The notes under the pieces were generated by a model. It worked only from the letters and a program-made list of their open reading frames with translations, was not told where the DNA came from and searched no databases. A program made the position numbers and the translations under genes. A stretch of 25,348 nt of DNA from CAXTSE01 sp035554115 (GTDB lineage Bacteria > Actinomycetota > Actinomycetes > Actinomycetales > Microbacteriaceae), in the NCBI GenBank assembly GCA_035554115.1, contig DATMIW010000004.1:1-25348 (forward strand), written 5' to 3'. Positions 7,074 to 15,447 of this stretch are shown here, in pieces (position 1 is the first letter of the stretch; each line of letters starts with the position of its first letter).

Positions 7074-7931
7074 TCAGTTCTCGTACGGAGGTTGCGGGTA
7101 CACGGTCTTGTTGAGCAGATGACCGTAGGCGCCGAACTGGTGATGCATGGTTGTGCCGTCTTTCCGGTCGATTCCGAACATCCGACCGTACGTCCGCATC
7201 TCTCGCAGATCGACGAATAGGACACTCTCGACGACGAACTGGTTCTCGGTCCAGTGGAAGAAGAACAGATCGGGGGCGACCTCGTAGGCGCGAGTGCGGT
7301 CGTGTTCGGTGAGGCCGAGCTCGATACCGGACACGCACTGCCAGGCGAAGTTGCTGCCGTTCATGTACACGTGGTCGTAGTGATCGGTCTTGCTGTAACG
7401 CCAGTACACCCGATGACCGGCCATCCCGGCACTCCGCGGGTGGATGCCGCCCTCCGTGCCGCGGACATTCCACGATTCGTGTTCGGTACGGCCGCGCAGC
7501 AAGGTGCCCTGCGCGGCATGCGGCACCGGCACAATTCCCGACTGGGCGATTGTCACACGACCGGACGCGAGGTCGAGAGCCCAGGTCACGTTTCGCGTAT
7601 AGACATCCACAGCTTCGGCAATTGGCCAGGCCGGATCCAGGAAGTCAACGAGATAGATCCCGTCACGTACGCGGGTCGCGTCATATGTCACCTCGGCGGC
7701 GGACTGTCCGTCGCCATCGAAAGTGCGTCGCAAGGTGTGGTCGCTAATGAATTCCACCGTCAGGGCACGACCGTCGGCGTGCACGAGCTCGAGGCTCGTG
7801 CCAGCGAGGTCGTCGGTGAACGGTGCGCGGTACTCGATCTGCCCCGCGTTGAAGGCATCGAGTTCAGGGAGGTCGTCGAGCGACTCCCATTCTTCGTACG
7901 TTCCGGCAGGACTGTAGGGAGTGGGGGTCAT
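7074..7931 (-). CDS. MoaF-like protein (lipocalin-like N and C domains)
   Basis: 285 residues. The pattern matches the two-domain MoaF family. The N-terminal half (about 25-135) has short strands such as GTSLELVHADGRALTVEF. The C-terminal half has DHYDHVYMNGSNFAWQCVSG, then VAPDLFFFHWTENQFVVESVLFVDLREMRTYGRMFG, then HHQFGAYGHLLN. MoaF was named from the Klebsiella monoamine regulon. Despite the old label, a molybdenum cofactor role is unproven, and the fold suggests binding or conversion of a small ligand. The start at 7931 is chosen because GGAG stands 6 bases before it, ahead of an in-frame GTG at 7955. It is transcribed divergently from the IclR pair, which could control it. Confidence 0.8.
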   Translation of the reverse strand: MTPTPYSPAGTYEEWESLDDLPELDAFNAGQIEYRAPFTDDLAGTSLELVHADGRALTVEFISDHTLRRTFDGDGQSAAEVTYDATRVRDGIYLVDFLDPAWPIAEAVDVYTRNVTWALDLASGRVTIAQSGIVPVPHAAQGTLLRGRTEHESWNVRGTEGGIHPRSAGMAGHRVYWRYSKTDHYDHVYMNGSNFAWQCVSGIELGLTEHDRTRAYEVAPDLFFFHWTENQFVVESVLFVDLREMRTYGRMFGIDRKDGTTMHHQFGAYGHLLNKTVYPQPPYEN

Positions 7932-8044
7932 GACGAGCTCCAATATCTGAGACACTCCGCGGGGTGCTCGTTCGAAGGCCCACCTCTATGGGGTGCGTGT
8001 ACCTCCGCTCCTGGAATCATGCCCTGAGGGGTCGTCCAAAAGCA

Positions 8045-8057
8045 ACCGATTATCGGT
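8045..8057. promoter_or_regulatory. Perfect palindrome before the IclR pair
   Basis: ACCGAT-T-ATCGGT is a perfect 6-bp inverted repeat around one base. It covers the expected -35 position of a -10-like TATAGT at 8069-8074, which precedes the first IclR gene. Similar CCG-N5-CGG palindromes occur before the importer ATPase and the VOC gene. Autoregulation by one or both IclR proteins is the obvious hypothesis. Confidence 0.5.
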
Positions 8058-8113
8058 GTCGCGGTGTGTATAGTCGGTGCCAACAGTCGCATATCGGTAC
8101 CCGGAGGTCGACG

Positions 8114-8854
8114 TTGGAGATCGCACAGACAGCGGACTACGCCGTCTCGGTACTCCTGACCCTCGAAAGCCACGGCCCCCAGACGATCGCCGAAATCGCC
8201 ACGCGACTCGATCTCAGCCGCAGCGTCGCGCAACGCATAGTCGTCACCCTTCATCGCCGAGCGCTCGTCATGCGCGGACAGGACGGCCGCTACGACCTCG
8301 GGGCAGCGCTCATCAAGTTGGCAGCCGAACTCCCGCACGAGCTCGCGGTCACGGCTCGTCCGATGGTCCGGGCGCTCGCCGAATCTTCGGGCGAGACCGT
8401 GGTGGTCGCGGTCGCCGAAGGTGATGAGGCAGTGGTCGTAGCTCGGCACACCGGCAACGCCGGACCGCTGCGCATCGAATACCAGATCGGGTTCCGCCAC
8501 TCCCTTGGGCGGGGCGCAAGCGGCCTCGCCATCCTGGCTTATCTGTCACCGCAGCGGCGGCAAAAGCTCGGACTCGTCGTCGACGACAGCGTTCTGGATC
8601 AGGTCGCAGTGAAGGGGTTCGCCAAGACAGAGAGTGAACTTCAGGATCACATGGTCGGCCTCGCCGCGCCCATCGTCGATGGCGAGGGGGGAGTCATCGC
8701 CTCTCTTGCCATAGTCGCTCCGGCGGGACGGGCGGAGAACCTGGAGAGATTCGTGCCAGCATTAATGGCGACATCCCAACGCATCTCGGATGCGCGGTCG
8801 GTCGAGCGAGCGTCGGTAGCCACCGCGTCGCGCAGAGAGTCTGTGCCCGGATGA
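8114..8854 (+). CDS. IclR family transcriptional regulator (first of tandem pair)
   Basis: 246 residues. The N-terminal winged helix-turn-helix (about residues 3-62) includes TIAEIATRLDLSRSVAQRIVVTLHRRALVM. The C-terminal effector-binding domain has GETVVVAVAEGDEAVVVARHTG, SLGRGASGLAILAYL, then ESELQDHMVGLAAPIVDGEGG. The last is the usual IclR signature region, followed by IASLAIVAPAG. TTG at 8114 is taken as the start because CCGGAGG stands 6 bases upstream and the codon sits just before the helix-turn-helix. Longer in-frame extensions toward 7964 have no family match. The stop overlaps the ATG of a second IclR gene. The regulators most likely control the adjoining import and oxidation genes and perhaps the divergent MoaF-like gene. 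Confidence 0.9.
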   Translation: MEIAQTADYAVSVLLTLESHGPQTIAEIATRLDLSRSVAQRIVVTLHRRALVMRGQDGRYDLGAALIKLAAELPHELAVTARPMVRALAESSGETVVVAVAEGDEAVVVARHTGNAGPLRIEYQIGFRHSLGRGASGLAILAYLSPQRRQKLGLVVDDSVLDQVAVKGFAKTESELQDHMVGLAAPIVDGEGGVIASLAIVAPAGRAENLERFVPALMATSQRISDARSVERASVATASRRESVPG

Positions 8855-9558
8855 GCGAAATATCGAAGACCGCAGACAAAGCCTTGGCGATATTGATCGA
8901 GCTTTCTGACGGGGGATCAGCGACCCCCCAGCAGCTCTCGCAGCGTATGAAGGTGAACCGCACCGTGGTGCAGCGGCTGCTCATGACCCTGCTTTTGCGC
9001 GGTTTCGTCAGGCGACATGGCGGCGAGTACGCACTCGCACCGCAGATGAGTCGACTGGCCGAAGCTGTGCAGCCGGAGTTGCGTCAAGCGACTCGCGTCC
9101 AGCTATCGACGTTGTCCAAGAAGTTCGGCGAAACCGTTGTCCTCCAGATTCTCGATGGCGATGAGGCCGTAGTGCTCGCCGAAAAAGTGCCGACGAGCGA
9201 GATGTCGCTGCAGGTGCGTCACGACGTGGGATCGCGCAGCCCGATCGATTCGAGCGCCAGCGGCCTGGCGATCCTGGCGTTGCTCCCGGAGGCGGTCCGC
9301 GATCGCCTGACCCGCGACGGCGTCATAGATGCCCGCCTCCACGCGCGGCTCGACGAAATCCGGGCTGCGGGCTTCGCGCAAACGAGCGATGAGCTTCAGA
9401 CCGGTGTGAGCGGTCTCGCGGTGCCATTCGTTATGGGTGAGGTCGTAGCGAGCATCGCGATTCTTGTTCCTACCCTTCGCGCGGGGTCGCTTCTGGATCT
9501 GTTACCGGAGCTTCAGCGCCACGTCGCGCGCAGCGAAGCCAAGCTGCGACAGCTGTAA
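8851..9558 (+). CDS. IclR family transcriptional regulator (second of tandem pair)
   Basis: 235 residues with the same architecture as its upstream neighbour. The helix-turn-helix is ATPQQLSQRMKVNRTVVQRL, and a ligand domain carries GETVVLQILDGDEAVVLAEKV, PIDSSASGLAILALL and SDELQTGVSGLAVPFV. Its ATG overlaps the preceding stop as ATGA, so both proteins are probably made in a fixed ratio. The two are clear paralogues but well diverged, particularly in the ligand domain. They could recognise different metabolites or form mixed tetramers, since IclR proteins are usually dimers or tetramers. The binding-protein gene follows after 119 bases that probably hold its promoter. Confidence 0.92.
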   Translation: MSEISKTADKALAILIELSDGGSATPQQLSQRMKVNRTVVQRLLMTLLLRGFVRRHGGEYALAPQMSRLAEAVQPELRQATRVQLSTLSKKFGETVVLQILDGDEAVVLAEKVPTSEMSLQVRHDVGSRSPIDSSASGLAILALLPEAVRDRLTRDGVIDARLHARLDEIRAAGFAQTSDELQTGVSGLAVPFVMGEVVASIAILVPTLRAGSLLDLLPELQRHVARSEAKLRQL

Positions 9559-9677
9559 AGCTCTGGAATACGCAACCAGACTGTAATCTCAAAATCGCGT
9601 TCGCTCTAGCGGCTATCCATTTGGTGAGTTACCGTTTTCGCATCCATTCAATGTTGAACGAGATTAAGAGGTCTCTT

Positions 9678-10700
9678 ATGGTCACATCCCGAAGGTTCCC
9701 ACGTGTGGCGGCAGCAGCTCTCGTCGTGGTGGCGCTACCCATCTTGGCCGCGTGTAGCGGGGGCGGTGGTGGCGGAGGCAACGACAAGGCCGTGAACATC
9801 GCCTATATCGGCTACACCCAGCCCACTGCATACACAATTGCCATCAGAAACGGTGCAGAGTCGGTCGTCAAGAAAAATGGCGGCAAAGTCACATACTTCG
9901 CTGCTGACTTCGACCCGCAGAAGCAGATTTCTCAATGCCAAGATGCCATCGCGTCCGGGCGGTACCAGGCCATCATCCTTTCACCGGTTGATTCCGCAAC
10001 AGGTGTGCCGTGCGCAAAAGCCGCTCAGAAGGCTGGCATCCCGGTCGGGACCGTCGAGACAGCTGTGGGCGCGGACCCGTTCTCGCTCAAACCGCAGGTG
10101 AAGGGTGTTGTGGTTGTTGTTGCAGCGCCTCAGGCCTCGTGGCTCGAGGCTGAGTCCCAGATTCTGAAGCTCGCCTGCGGAACAACCAAGCCGTGCGAGG
10201 TCATCGCCGAGATCGTCTCCCCGACTGACGCGGCTACGGCCGGGCTCGTTACCAAGCTCGAGAAGCAGCTCGCAGGCGACGACATCAGGATCGTGCAGCG
10301 CATCACCACGGGCTACGACCCCGGGGAGGTAGTCAAGAACCTCCCGGATGCTCTTAGCGCCCACCCGAATGCGACAGTCTTTATGTCGATTTCCGACCAG
10401 TCTGCTATCGCCGGAGCCTCGGTGATCAAAGACGCGGGCCTCGCCAACAAAGTTGTGGCTCTTGGCCTCGGTGCCAGCTCGGAGGGTATCGCGGGTGTCA
10501 AGGACGGCTCGCTGCTGGCCACCACCTCGAACTGGCCGCGTCAGTATGGTCAGGCTCTGGGCACGGGGCTCACACAGGCGGTTGAGGGCAAGAAAGTCAC
10601 TAACCCCGAGATCGACATGTACAAGATGAGCACGCCGATGGTCGTTACCAAGAGCAACGTCGACAGCTTCACGCCTGAGTGGGGCGCCGGCACCCAGTAG
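9678..10700 (+). CDS. Substrate-binding lipoprotein of ribose-type ABC importer (paralogue 1)
   Basis: 340 residues. A lipoprotein signal ends in PILAAC with the lipidated cysteine at position 26, followed by a glycine-rich linker. The mature part follows the type I periplasmic binding protein fold of sugar-type importers (KAVNIAYIG, FDPQKQISQCQDAIASGRYQAIILSPVD, GTVETAVGADPFSLKPQ, ITTGYDPGEVVKNLPDALSAHPNATVFMS). It ends FTPEWGAGTQ. The ATG at 9678 is chosen because it gives the same Cys26 spacing as the two paralogues, and AAGAGG lies before it. The protein would capture the substrate outside the membrane. Despite the sugar-transporter fold, the clustered enzymes suggest a non-sugar substrate. 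A hairpin terminator follows. Confidence 0.93.
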   Translation: MVTSRRFPRVAAAALVVVALPILAACSGGGGGGGNDKAVNIAYIGYTQPTAYTIAIRNGAESVVKKNGGKVTYFAADFDPQKQISQCQDAIASGRYQAIILSPVDSATGVPCAKAAQKAGIPVGTVETAVGADPFSLKPQVKGVVVVVAAPQASWLEAESQILKLACGTTKPCEVIAEIVSPTDAATAGLVTKLEKQLAGDDIRIVQRITTGYDPGEVVKNLPDALSAHPNATVFMSISDQSAIAGASVIKDAGLANKVVALGLGASSEGIAGVKDGSLLATTSNWPRQYGQALGTGLTQAVEGKKVTNPEIDMYKMSTPMVVTKSNVDSFTPEWGAGTQ

Positions 10701-10714
10701 GACAGTTCCATAAC

Positions 10715-10751
10715 AAAGGCCCGAGCGGATCGTTCTTCCGCTCGGGCTTTT
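10715..10751 (+). terminator. Rho-independent terminator after binding protein 1
   Basis: GCCCGAGCGG (10719-10728) pairs with CCGCTCGGGC (10738-10747) across a 9-base loop and is followed by TTTT. This separates the two adjacent binding-protein genes into different transcripts, or lowers expression of the second. Confidence 0.85.
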
Positions 10752-10888
10752 GTTGCGAGCGCGTATCAACTACACCAAACGTATTGTCTGGCGTCGGGTG
10801 CGGTGTTACTGTTCCCGCAGCCTGCAGTCACCGAGCGTGTTGCAGAAGCCTTCTGTCTGATCAATGGTGACAACGATAAGGAGTACCT

Positions 10889-11914
10889 GTGAAAAGGTCC
10901 GGTCGTATATGTGGGATTGCGGGGGCGGCCCTGGCCCTTCTGACAATTCCTGTTCTTGCCGCATGCGCACAAGGCGGTAACGGCGGAGGTGACGGCGGCA
11001 AGAAGGTCAACATTGCGGTGTTGGAATACACCAACAGCGGTGACATTGTTCAGGCCTATGTGCGCGGAGCTAAATCTGTCGTGACGGGCGATGGCGGCAG
11101 CGTCACCTTGTTCAACGCCAATTTTGACCCCCAGGCCCAGATCTCGCAGTGCCAGGATGCCGTGACAAGCGGCCGTTTCGACGCGATCATTCTTGTGCCG
11201 GTCGACCCTGCCACCGGTGTTCCGTGTGTCAAGGCGGCCCAGGCGGCCAACATTCCCGTCGCGACCCTCGAGACGGCTGTCGGCAAGGATGCATTCAGCC
11301 TTAAGCCGCAGGTCAAGGGCGTTGTTGCGGTCGCGACCACGCCGATCGAAGAGGTTGTCGATGTCTTTGCTCAACTGGTGACAGAGGCGTGTGGCGACGC
11401 GCGACCGTGTGAAGTCATCGACGAGATCGCAAGTCCGAGTGACCCGTACACCACGCAGCTCGCGGACGGCGTCGAGGCCAAAGTCAAGGCAGATGACATC
11501 AGTATCGTCCAGCGCATTTCGACCGGGTACGACCCCGCACAGGTCGCCTCGCAGCTTCCGGATGCATTGAGTGCTCACCCGAACGCGACGGTATTCCTCG
11601 CCGCCTCGGACTCGAGCGCAATAGCGGCGGTCGCGCCTCTGAAGACCGCTGGCCTGACCGACAAGGTCAAGATCATCGGATCGGGTGGTAGCTCCGAGGG
11701 TGCTGCGGCAGTCGCCGACGGAAGCGTCTTTGCCACCACGGGAAACTGGCCGAAGCAGTACGGTGCGCTCCTGGCGGAGGCTCTCGTTCAGGCAGTCAAC
11801 GGTGAGAAGGTCAAGAACGTCTCGATCAACTTCTGGAAGGTCGACACCCCGGTCAAGATCACGAAGGACAACGTCTCCACGTTCACGCCTGAGTGGGGCG
11901 CCGGCACCAACTAG
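10889..11914 (+). CDS. Substrate-binding lipoprotein of ribose-type ABC importer (paralogue 2)
   Basis: 341 residues starting at GTG behind AAGGAG. The lipobox is VLAAC with Cys26, and the linker is again rich in glycine. It parallels paralogue 1 through the whole protein (FDPQAQISQCQDAVTSGRFDAIILVPVDP, LETAVGKDAFSLKPQVKGVVA, STGYDPAQVASQLPDALSAHPNATVFL, SGGSSEGAAAVADGSVFATTGNWPKQYG) and ends FTPEWGAGTN. The conserved core and the variable stretch at about residues 150-185 suggest related but not identical ligands. It stands directly before the importer ATPase and permease genes, 233 bases upstream, with its own terminator in between, so it is the most likely dedicated partner. Confidence 0.93.
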   Translation: MKRSGRICGIAGAALALLTIPVLAACAQGGNGGGDGGKKVNIAVLEYTNSGDIVQAYVRGAKSVVTGDGGSVTLFNANFDPQAQISQCQDAVTSGRFDAIILVPVDPATGVPCVKAAQAANIPVATLETAVGKDAFSLKPQVKGVVAVATTPIEEVVDVFAQLVTEACGDARPCEVIDEIASPSDPYTTQLADGVEAKVKADDISIVQRISTGYDPAQVASQLPDALSAHPNATVFLAASDSSAIAAVAPLKTAGLTDKVKIIGSGGSSEGAAAVADGSVFATTGNWPKQYGALLAEALVQAVNGEKVKNVSINFWKVDTPVKITKDNVSTFTPEWGAGTN

Positions 11915-11931
11915 CCGACTCTTGTACACGG

Positions 11932-11968
11932 GACCGCCTCATCCTTCGGGATGGGGCGGTCTCTTTTT
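11932..11968 (+). terminator. Rho-independent terminator after binding protein 2
   Basis: A 13-bp stem with one G-T wobble (11932-11944 with 11949-11961) closes a TTCG tetraloop and is followed by TC and five T residues. This is a strong intrinsic terminator between the binding protein and the importer genes. Confidence 0.9.
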
Positions 11969-12047
11969 CGGTACCTCGCCGGACTGCGTTTCGGCGAGCC
12001 TGCTAACGTGACCGCAACGAAGATGCCACGTTTCGGGCTGGTTACTT

Positions 12048-12078
12048 TTGAGAAAGATTGTCCGGATAGCGGTATATT
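12048..12078 (+). promoter_or_regulatory. Probable promoter and palindrome upstream of importer ATPase
   Basis: TTGAGA (12048-12053) and TATATT (12073-12078) are separated by 19 bases, longer than ideal. TCCGGATAGCGGT (12061-12073) lies between them and matches 9 of 13 bases of the palindrome before the IclR genes, keeping CCG-N5-CGG. A regulator bound here would block or bridge the two promoter elements. The rest of 11969-12147 holds no supported gene. Confidence 0.4.
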
Positions 12079-12147
12079 TAGTTCGGCTCGGCAGCTAACA
12101 TGACGTGCGGTGCACATTCGTAATCCCGAACACGAAGGGTCGGTGCT

Positions 12148-13665
12148 ATGAGCGAAGACGCTCGAAGCATTCACGTAGAACTGGACTCTCTCTCGAAGAG
12201 ATACGGCGGCGTGCACGCCGCCAAAGATGTGAGTTTCGTCATCGAGCGCGGCACTGTTCACGCCCTTGTTGGCGAGAACGGTGCTGGCAAGTCGACGATT
12301 AGCAAGATGATCGGCGGCGTCATCCAGCCCACAGATGGGCACCTGTACGTCAACGGTGTGTCCGTCAGTTACCGGGCCCCGCGCCAGGCATTGGCCGACG
12401 GCATCGCCATGATGGAGCAGGAGCTCGCCATGGTGCCGTCGCGGACGGTTATTGACAACGTCTTTCTCGGCGCAGAGGCCTCGAACCTCGGTTTCGTCCG
12501 TTCGCGTGAGGCGACCCGACGTTTCGATGAGCTCATTGCGTCGACAGGGTTCGAACTTGACGGTAGCGCTCGTGTCGAGACTCTGCGGATCGCCGATCAA
12601 CAGAAAGTCGAAATCCTGCGGGCGCTTGCTCGCGATGCCGAACTCATCATCATGGATGAGCCGACGGCGAGCCTCAGCATGGTGGAGAGCGAACAGCTGC
12701 TTGAGGTCATTCGGCGACTGCGTGACCAGGGCACGACGATCGTCTATATCTCGCACTTCCTCGAAGAGGTGCTCTCCATTGCCGACACGGTCACCGTCAT
12801 GCGGGACGGCGTCCACGTCCGAACCGGTCCCGCCGCGGTCGAGACCACCGAGACACTCGTCCATGGGATGCTCGGTCGTTCGCTCGACCTGACTTTCCCC
12901 GAACATCGCGCCAGCAAGGTCTCCGAGGTGCCGATTCTTGAGGTCAAGGGGCTTTCGAAGGCCGGGGTCTTCTCGGACATTTCCTTCAGCCTGAAGCCGG
13001 GCGAGATCGTCGGTCTGAGCGGGCTGATCGGCAGCGGTCGCAGCGAGGTTGCACGGGCCGTCGTCGGGGCAGACAAGGCCGATTCCGGCGAGGTCCTCAT
13101 CGACGGCGCCCCGGTTAACGCACGCTCGCCCCGTGACTCGATCCAGCACGGCTTGGTCATGCTGCCGGAAAGTCGCCAGGACGACGGGCTTGTTATGGCG
13201 AGGTCCGTGGCCGACAACGTGATCCTCGCCTCCTTGGACGAGGTCAGCGACCTGGGCTTCCTTCGCCGAGGCAAAGTGCGCGACCTGACCGAACGCCTTA
13301 TGCGTGAGCTGAACATCAAGGCGGCGGGAACGAACGCTCCCGTGAACAGCCTGTCGGGCGGTAATCAGCAGAAGGTGGTTTTTGCCAAGTGTCTGGCGAC
13401 GCAGCCGACGATCCTCATCGTTGACGAGCCCACCCGCGGTGTTGACGTGGGGGCCAAGCTCGCCATCTACGAGCTGCTCGTTGAACTCGCGTCAGAGGGA
13501 CTCGCTGTCCTCGTCATCTCGAGCGAGATTGAAGAGATTCTGGGACTCGCGCACCGCGTCCTCGTCATGCGTCGAGGTCGCCTCGTTGCCAACATCCCCG
13601 CCGCCGATGCCACCGAAGAGACGGTGCTGGCTGCCGCATTCGGCGCCGAAGCCTCAGCGGCCTGA
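12148..13665 (+). CDS. Ribose/galactose-type ABC importer ATP-binding protein (two ABC domains)
   Basis: 505 residues, the usual length for RbsA/MglA/XylG proteins. Domain 1 has Walker A GENGAGKST (residues 42-50), and its signature region is replaced by LRIADQQKVEILRAL as in many family members, followed by the Walker B segment LIIMDEPTASLS. Domain 2 has a degenerate Walker A, GLIGSGRSE, but a full LSGGNQQKVVFAKCL signature and ILIVDEPTRGVDVGAK. This asymmetry is normal for the family. The protein should power uptake through the permease encoded 39 bases downstream, with one or more of the three paralogous binding proteins feeding the system. The ATG follows GAAGGG. The substrate cannot be inferred from the ATPase. 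Confidence 0.95.
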   Translation: MSEDARSIHVELDSLSKRYGGVHAAKDVSFVIERGTVHALVGENGAGKSTISKMIGGVIQPTDGHLYVNGVSVSYRAPRQALADGIAMMEQELAMVPSRTVIDNVFLGAEASNLGFVRSREATRRFDELIASTGFELDGSARVETLRIADQQKVEILRALARDAELIIMDEPTASLSMVESEQLLEVIRRLRDQGTTIVYISHFLEEVLSIADTVTVMRDGVHVRTGPAAVETTETLVHGMLGRSLDLTFPEHRASKVSEVPILEVKGLSKAGVFSDISFSLKPGEIVGLSGLIGSGRSEVARAVVGADKADSGEVLIDGAPVNARSPRDSIQHGLVMLPESRQDDGLVMARSVADNVILASLDEVSDLGFLRRGKVRDLTERLMRELNIKAAGTNAPVNSLSGGNQQKVVFAKCLATQPTILIVDEPTRGVDVGAKLAIYELLVELASEGLAVLVISSEIEEILGLAHRVLVMRRGRLVANIPAADATEETVLAAAFGAEASAA

Positions 13666-13704
13666 TCGACCATCCCATCCGCATCCTCACACAAGGCCCT
13701 CACT

Positions 13705-14700
13705 ATGACTTTTGATACCGCCACCCAATCCATGCTCACCCCGAATGAACCCACGCCCAAGGGGCGGCAGTTCCTCAAGAACATCGCGTTCCGCGACATC
13801 GGCATCATCTTGCTGCCGATCGTGCTGTTTATCGTGCTGTCGTTCGCGTCGGACACCTTCCTGAACTTCAACAATCTCCGGAATGTGCTGAACGGTGCCG
13901 TCCCCGCTGGCCTTATCGCGTGCGCCGGAACCATCGTCATCATCGCGGGTGGGTTCGACCTCTCGGCCGGTTCCATTTTCGCCGTCTCGGCGATCAGCGG
14001 CGCTCTCGTAACGAATGCAACCAACACGCCGATCGGCATCCTGACCGGGCTTGTGGTCGGGTGCCTGTTGGGTCTCATCAACGGACTACTGACCACCGTC
14101 GGTCGCATCAGCCACTTTGTGGGCACGCTGGGAACGATGATCGCCTTCGCCGGTCTCGCTCTGATCCTGGGTCAGTCCGGGCTCATCCTCATTGGTGACG
14201 AGTCCTTCGGCGCCTTCACGACGACCGAGATCTTGGGTCTGCGCAGCGGAAGTTGGATGTTCCTTCTCTTCATCGCCCTGAGCTCGGTTCTTCTCAACTT
14301 CACGGTCTTCGGCCGGCATGTCTATGCGGCAGGTGGCAACCTGTCGGCCGCACGTCTGTCGGGCGTTTCGGTTACCACGACGATCATCGCGGCGTACGTT
14401 CTCTCGGGCGGGGCTTCGGCGCTTGCGGGCCTCCTCTCGGCCGCGAGTAGCCAGTCCGTTTCGCCGTCGAGTGGTGGCAACCTGATCTTCACCGCGCTTG
14501 CCGCGATCCTGATCGGTGGTAACAGCATGCTCGGTGGTCGCGGGTCGATCTGGCGCACCGTGCTCGGCGTTATCACCCTGGCGCTCATCCAGAACGGCTT
14601 CAATCTCATCGGAGTCGAGCCCATCTACCAGCAGGGGGTCAGCGGCCTGATCATCCTCGTTGCGGTGGGCGCCGACGCCTGGACTCGCCGGAAGGCTTGA
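13705..14700 (+). CDS. Ribose-type ABC importer permease
   Basis: 331 residues, strongly hydrophobic, of the RbsC/branched-chain permease-like family. Family landmarks are FLNFNNLRNVLNGAVPAGLIACAGTIVIIAGGFDLSAGSIF in the first third and AILIGGNSMLGGRGSIWRTVLGVITLALIQNGFNL near the end. About eight to ten membrane segments are likely. A single permease gene is present, consistent with a homodimeric channel. It follows the ATPase gene by 39 bases and is followed by a strong hairpin, so ATPase and permease form a two-gene transcript without a binding protein inside it. Confidence 0.95.
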   Translation: MTFDTATQSMLTPNEPTPKGRQFLKNIAFRDIGIILLPIVLFIVLSFASDTFLNFNNLRNVLNGAVPAGLIACAGTIVIIAGGFDLSAGSIFAVSAISGALVTNATNTPIGILTGLVVGCLLGLINGLLTTVGRISHFVGTLGTMIAFAGLALILGQSGLILIGDESFGAFTTTEILGLRSGSWMFLLFIALSSVLLNFTVFGRHVYAAGGNLSAARLSGVSVTTTIIAAYVLSGGASALAGLLSAASSQSVSPSSGGNLIFTALAAILIGGNSMLGGRGSIWRTVLGVITLALIQNGFNLIGVEPIYQQGVSGLIILVAVGADAWTRRKA

Positions 14701-14711
14701 TCCGCACCCTC

Positions 14712-14750
14712 ACAACGCGCCCCGCCGGCTCTGCCTGCGGGGCGCGTTGT
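14712..14750 (+). terminator. Hairpin terminator after permease
   Basis: A perfect 14-bp GC-rich stem (14712-14725 with 14737-14750) around an 11-base loop begins 11 bases after the permease stop codon. The T-run is short. Confidence 0.8.
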
Positions 14751-14760
14751 CGTTGCGGGA

Positions 14761-14821
14761 TTGACCGAGCACACACACAGGGTTAGAATCGATAATCGTG
14801 TTGAGATGTCCGATTACCGGA
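14761..14821 (+). promoter_or_regulatory. Sigma-70-type promoter and operator-like palindromes of the VOC gene
   Basis: TTGACC (14761-14766) and TAGAAT (14784-14789) are 17 bases apart, the best promoter in the window. Transcription would start near 14796. CGATAATCG (14790-14798) lies at the start site. TCCG-ATTAC-CGGA (14809-14821) lies just downstream and matches 10 of 13 bases of the palindrome before the IclR pair. Binding downstream of the start site would suit repression. Confidence 0.6.
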
Positions 14822-14852
14822 CGCACATCAGACTTGTTGGATGGAGCAGGAA

Positions 14853-15431
14853 ATGACCGGAAAAGTTGCCCGCCTCGGGCACGTTGGTATCGCCGTTGAG
14901 GACATTGACCGTTCAGTCGCGTTCTACACGGGCATTTTGGGCATGCGACTGACGGAGATTTTCCGCTACGGAGACAGCCACGCCGGCCACGGCGGCGCGG
15001 TTCTTGCCGGCGCCTTTGTGCGTGGTCACGCCGACACGATCCATCACCGCCTGTCGATCTTCACGCTGCGTGACCCCTCCGCACCGACCCCGGGTGCGCG
15101 CACCCTGGGCCTGCACCACATCGCGTTCGAGATGGATTCCAGCGCTGACCTGATCTCGCTGTACAAGCGTTTCCAAGAGAACGAGGTGCCGATCGTCAAC
15201 GCCCGCATCGGTGGACCGGGCAATCACCCCCGCTTCTACGGCCTCGACCCCGATGGCAACCTTCTCGAGTTCTACTGGAACATCGACCAGATTGGATGGG
15301 ACGGTCGCCCGCGTCCGTACCCGCCGATCCAGGAGATCGAGCTCGAAGACTTCGACTTCGACGCGTACGAGGCCGAGCGCGAGCGCATGGCCGCCGCCGA
15401 CCGCGAGCTGTTCGCCAAGTACTCCTCGTAG
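14853..15431 (+). CDS. VOC family metalloenzyme, extradiol-dioxygenase-like
   Basis: 192 residues from the ATG at 14853, preferred over the ATG at 14841 because GGAG stands 6 bases before it. Two beta-alpha-beta-beta-beta modules are visible: RLGHVGIAVEDIDRSVAFYTGILGM and LGLHHIAFEMDS to LDPDGNLLEFYW. Likely metal ligands are H10, H89 and E139, the two-His one-Glu set of type I extradiol dioxygenases and other VOC enzymes. The C-terminal 45 residues, with IQEIELEDFDFDAYEAERERMA, are acidic and helical. The protein could cleave an aromatic or enol intermediate with oxygen, or isomerise one. Its place between the importer and the hydrolase/LLM pair argues for a pathway role. The specific reaction is unknown. 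Confidence 0.88.
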   Translation: MTGKVARLGHVGIAVEDIDRSVAFYTGILGMRLTEIFRYGDSHAGHGGAVLAGAFVRGHADTIHHRLSIFTLRDPSAPTPGARTLGLHHIAFEMDSSADLISLYKRFQENEVPIVNARIGGPGNHPRFYGLDPDGNLLEFYWNIDQIGWDGRPRPYPPIQEIELEDFDFDAYEAERERMAAADRELFAKYSS

Positions 15432-15447
15432 GCCCCGTCTACATCAT

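Noticed and set aside
12008..12112. A small GTG-started open frame upstream of the importer ATPase
   Set aside because: Short, with no good ribosome binding site, and it overlaps the probable promoter and operator.
10766..13149. Long minus-strand open frames of 387 and 412 codons
   Set aside because: They are opposite the second binding protein and the importer ATPase, and span their terminator. No motifs or ribosome binding sites support them.
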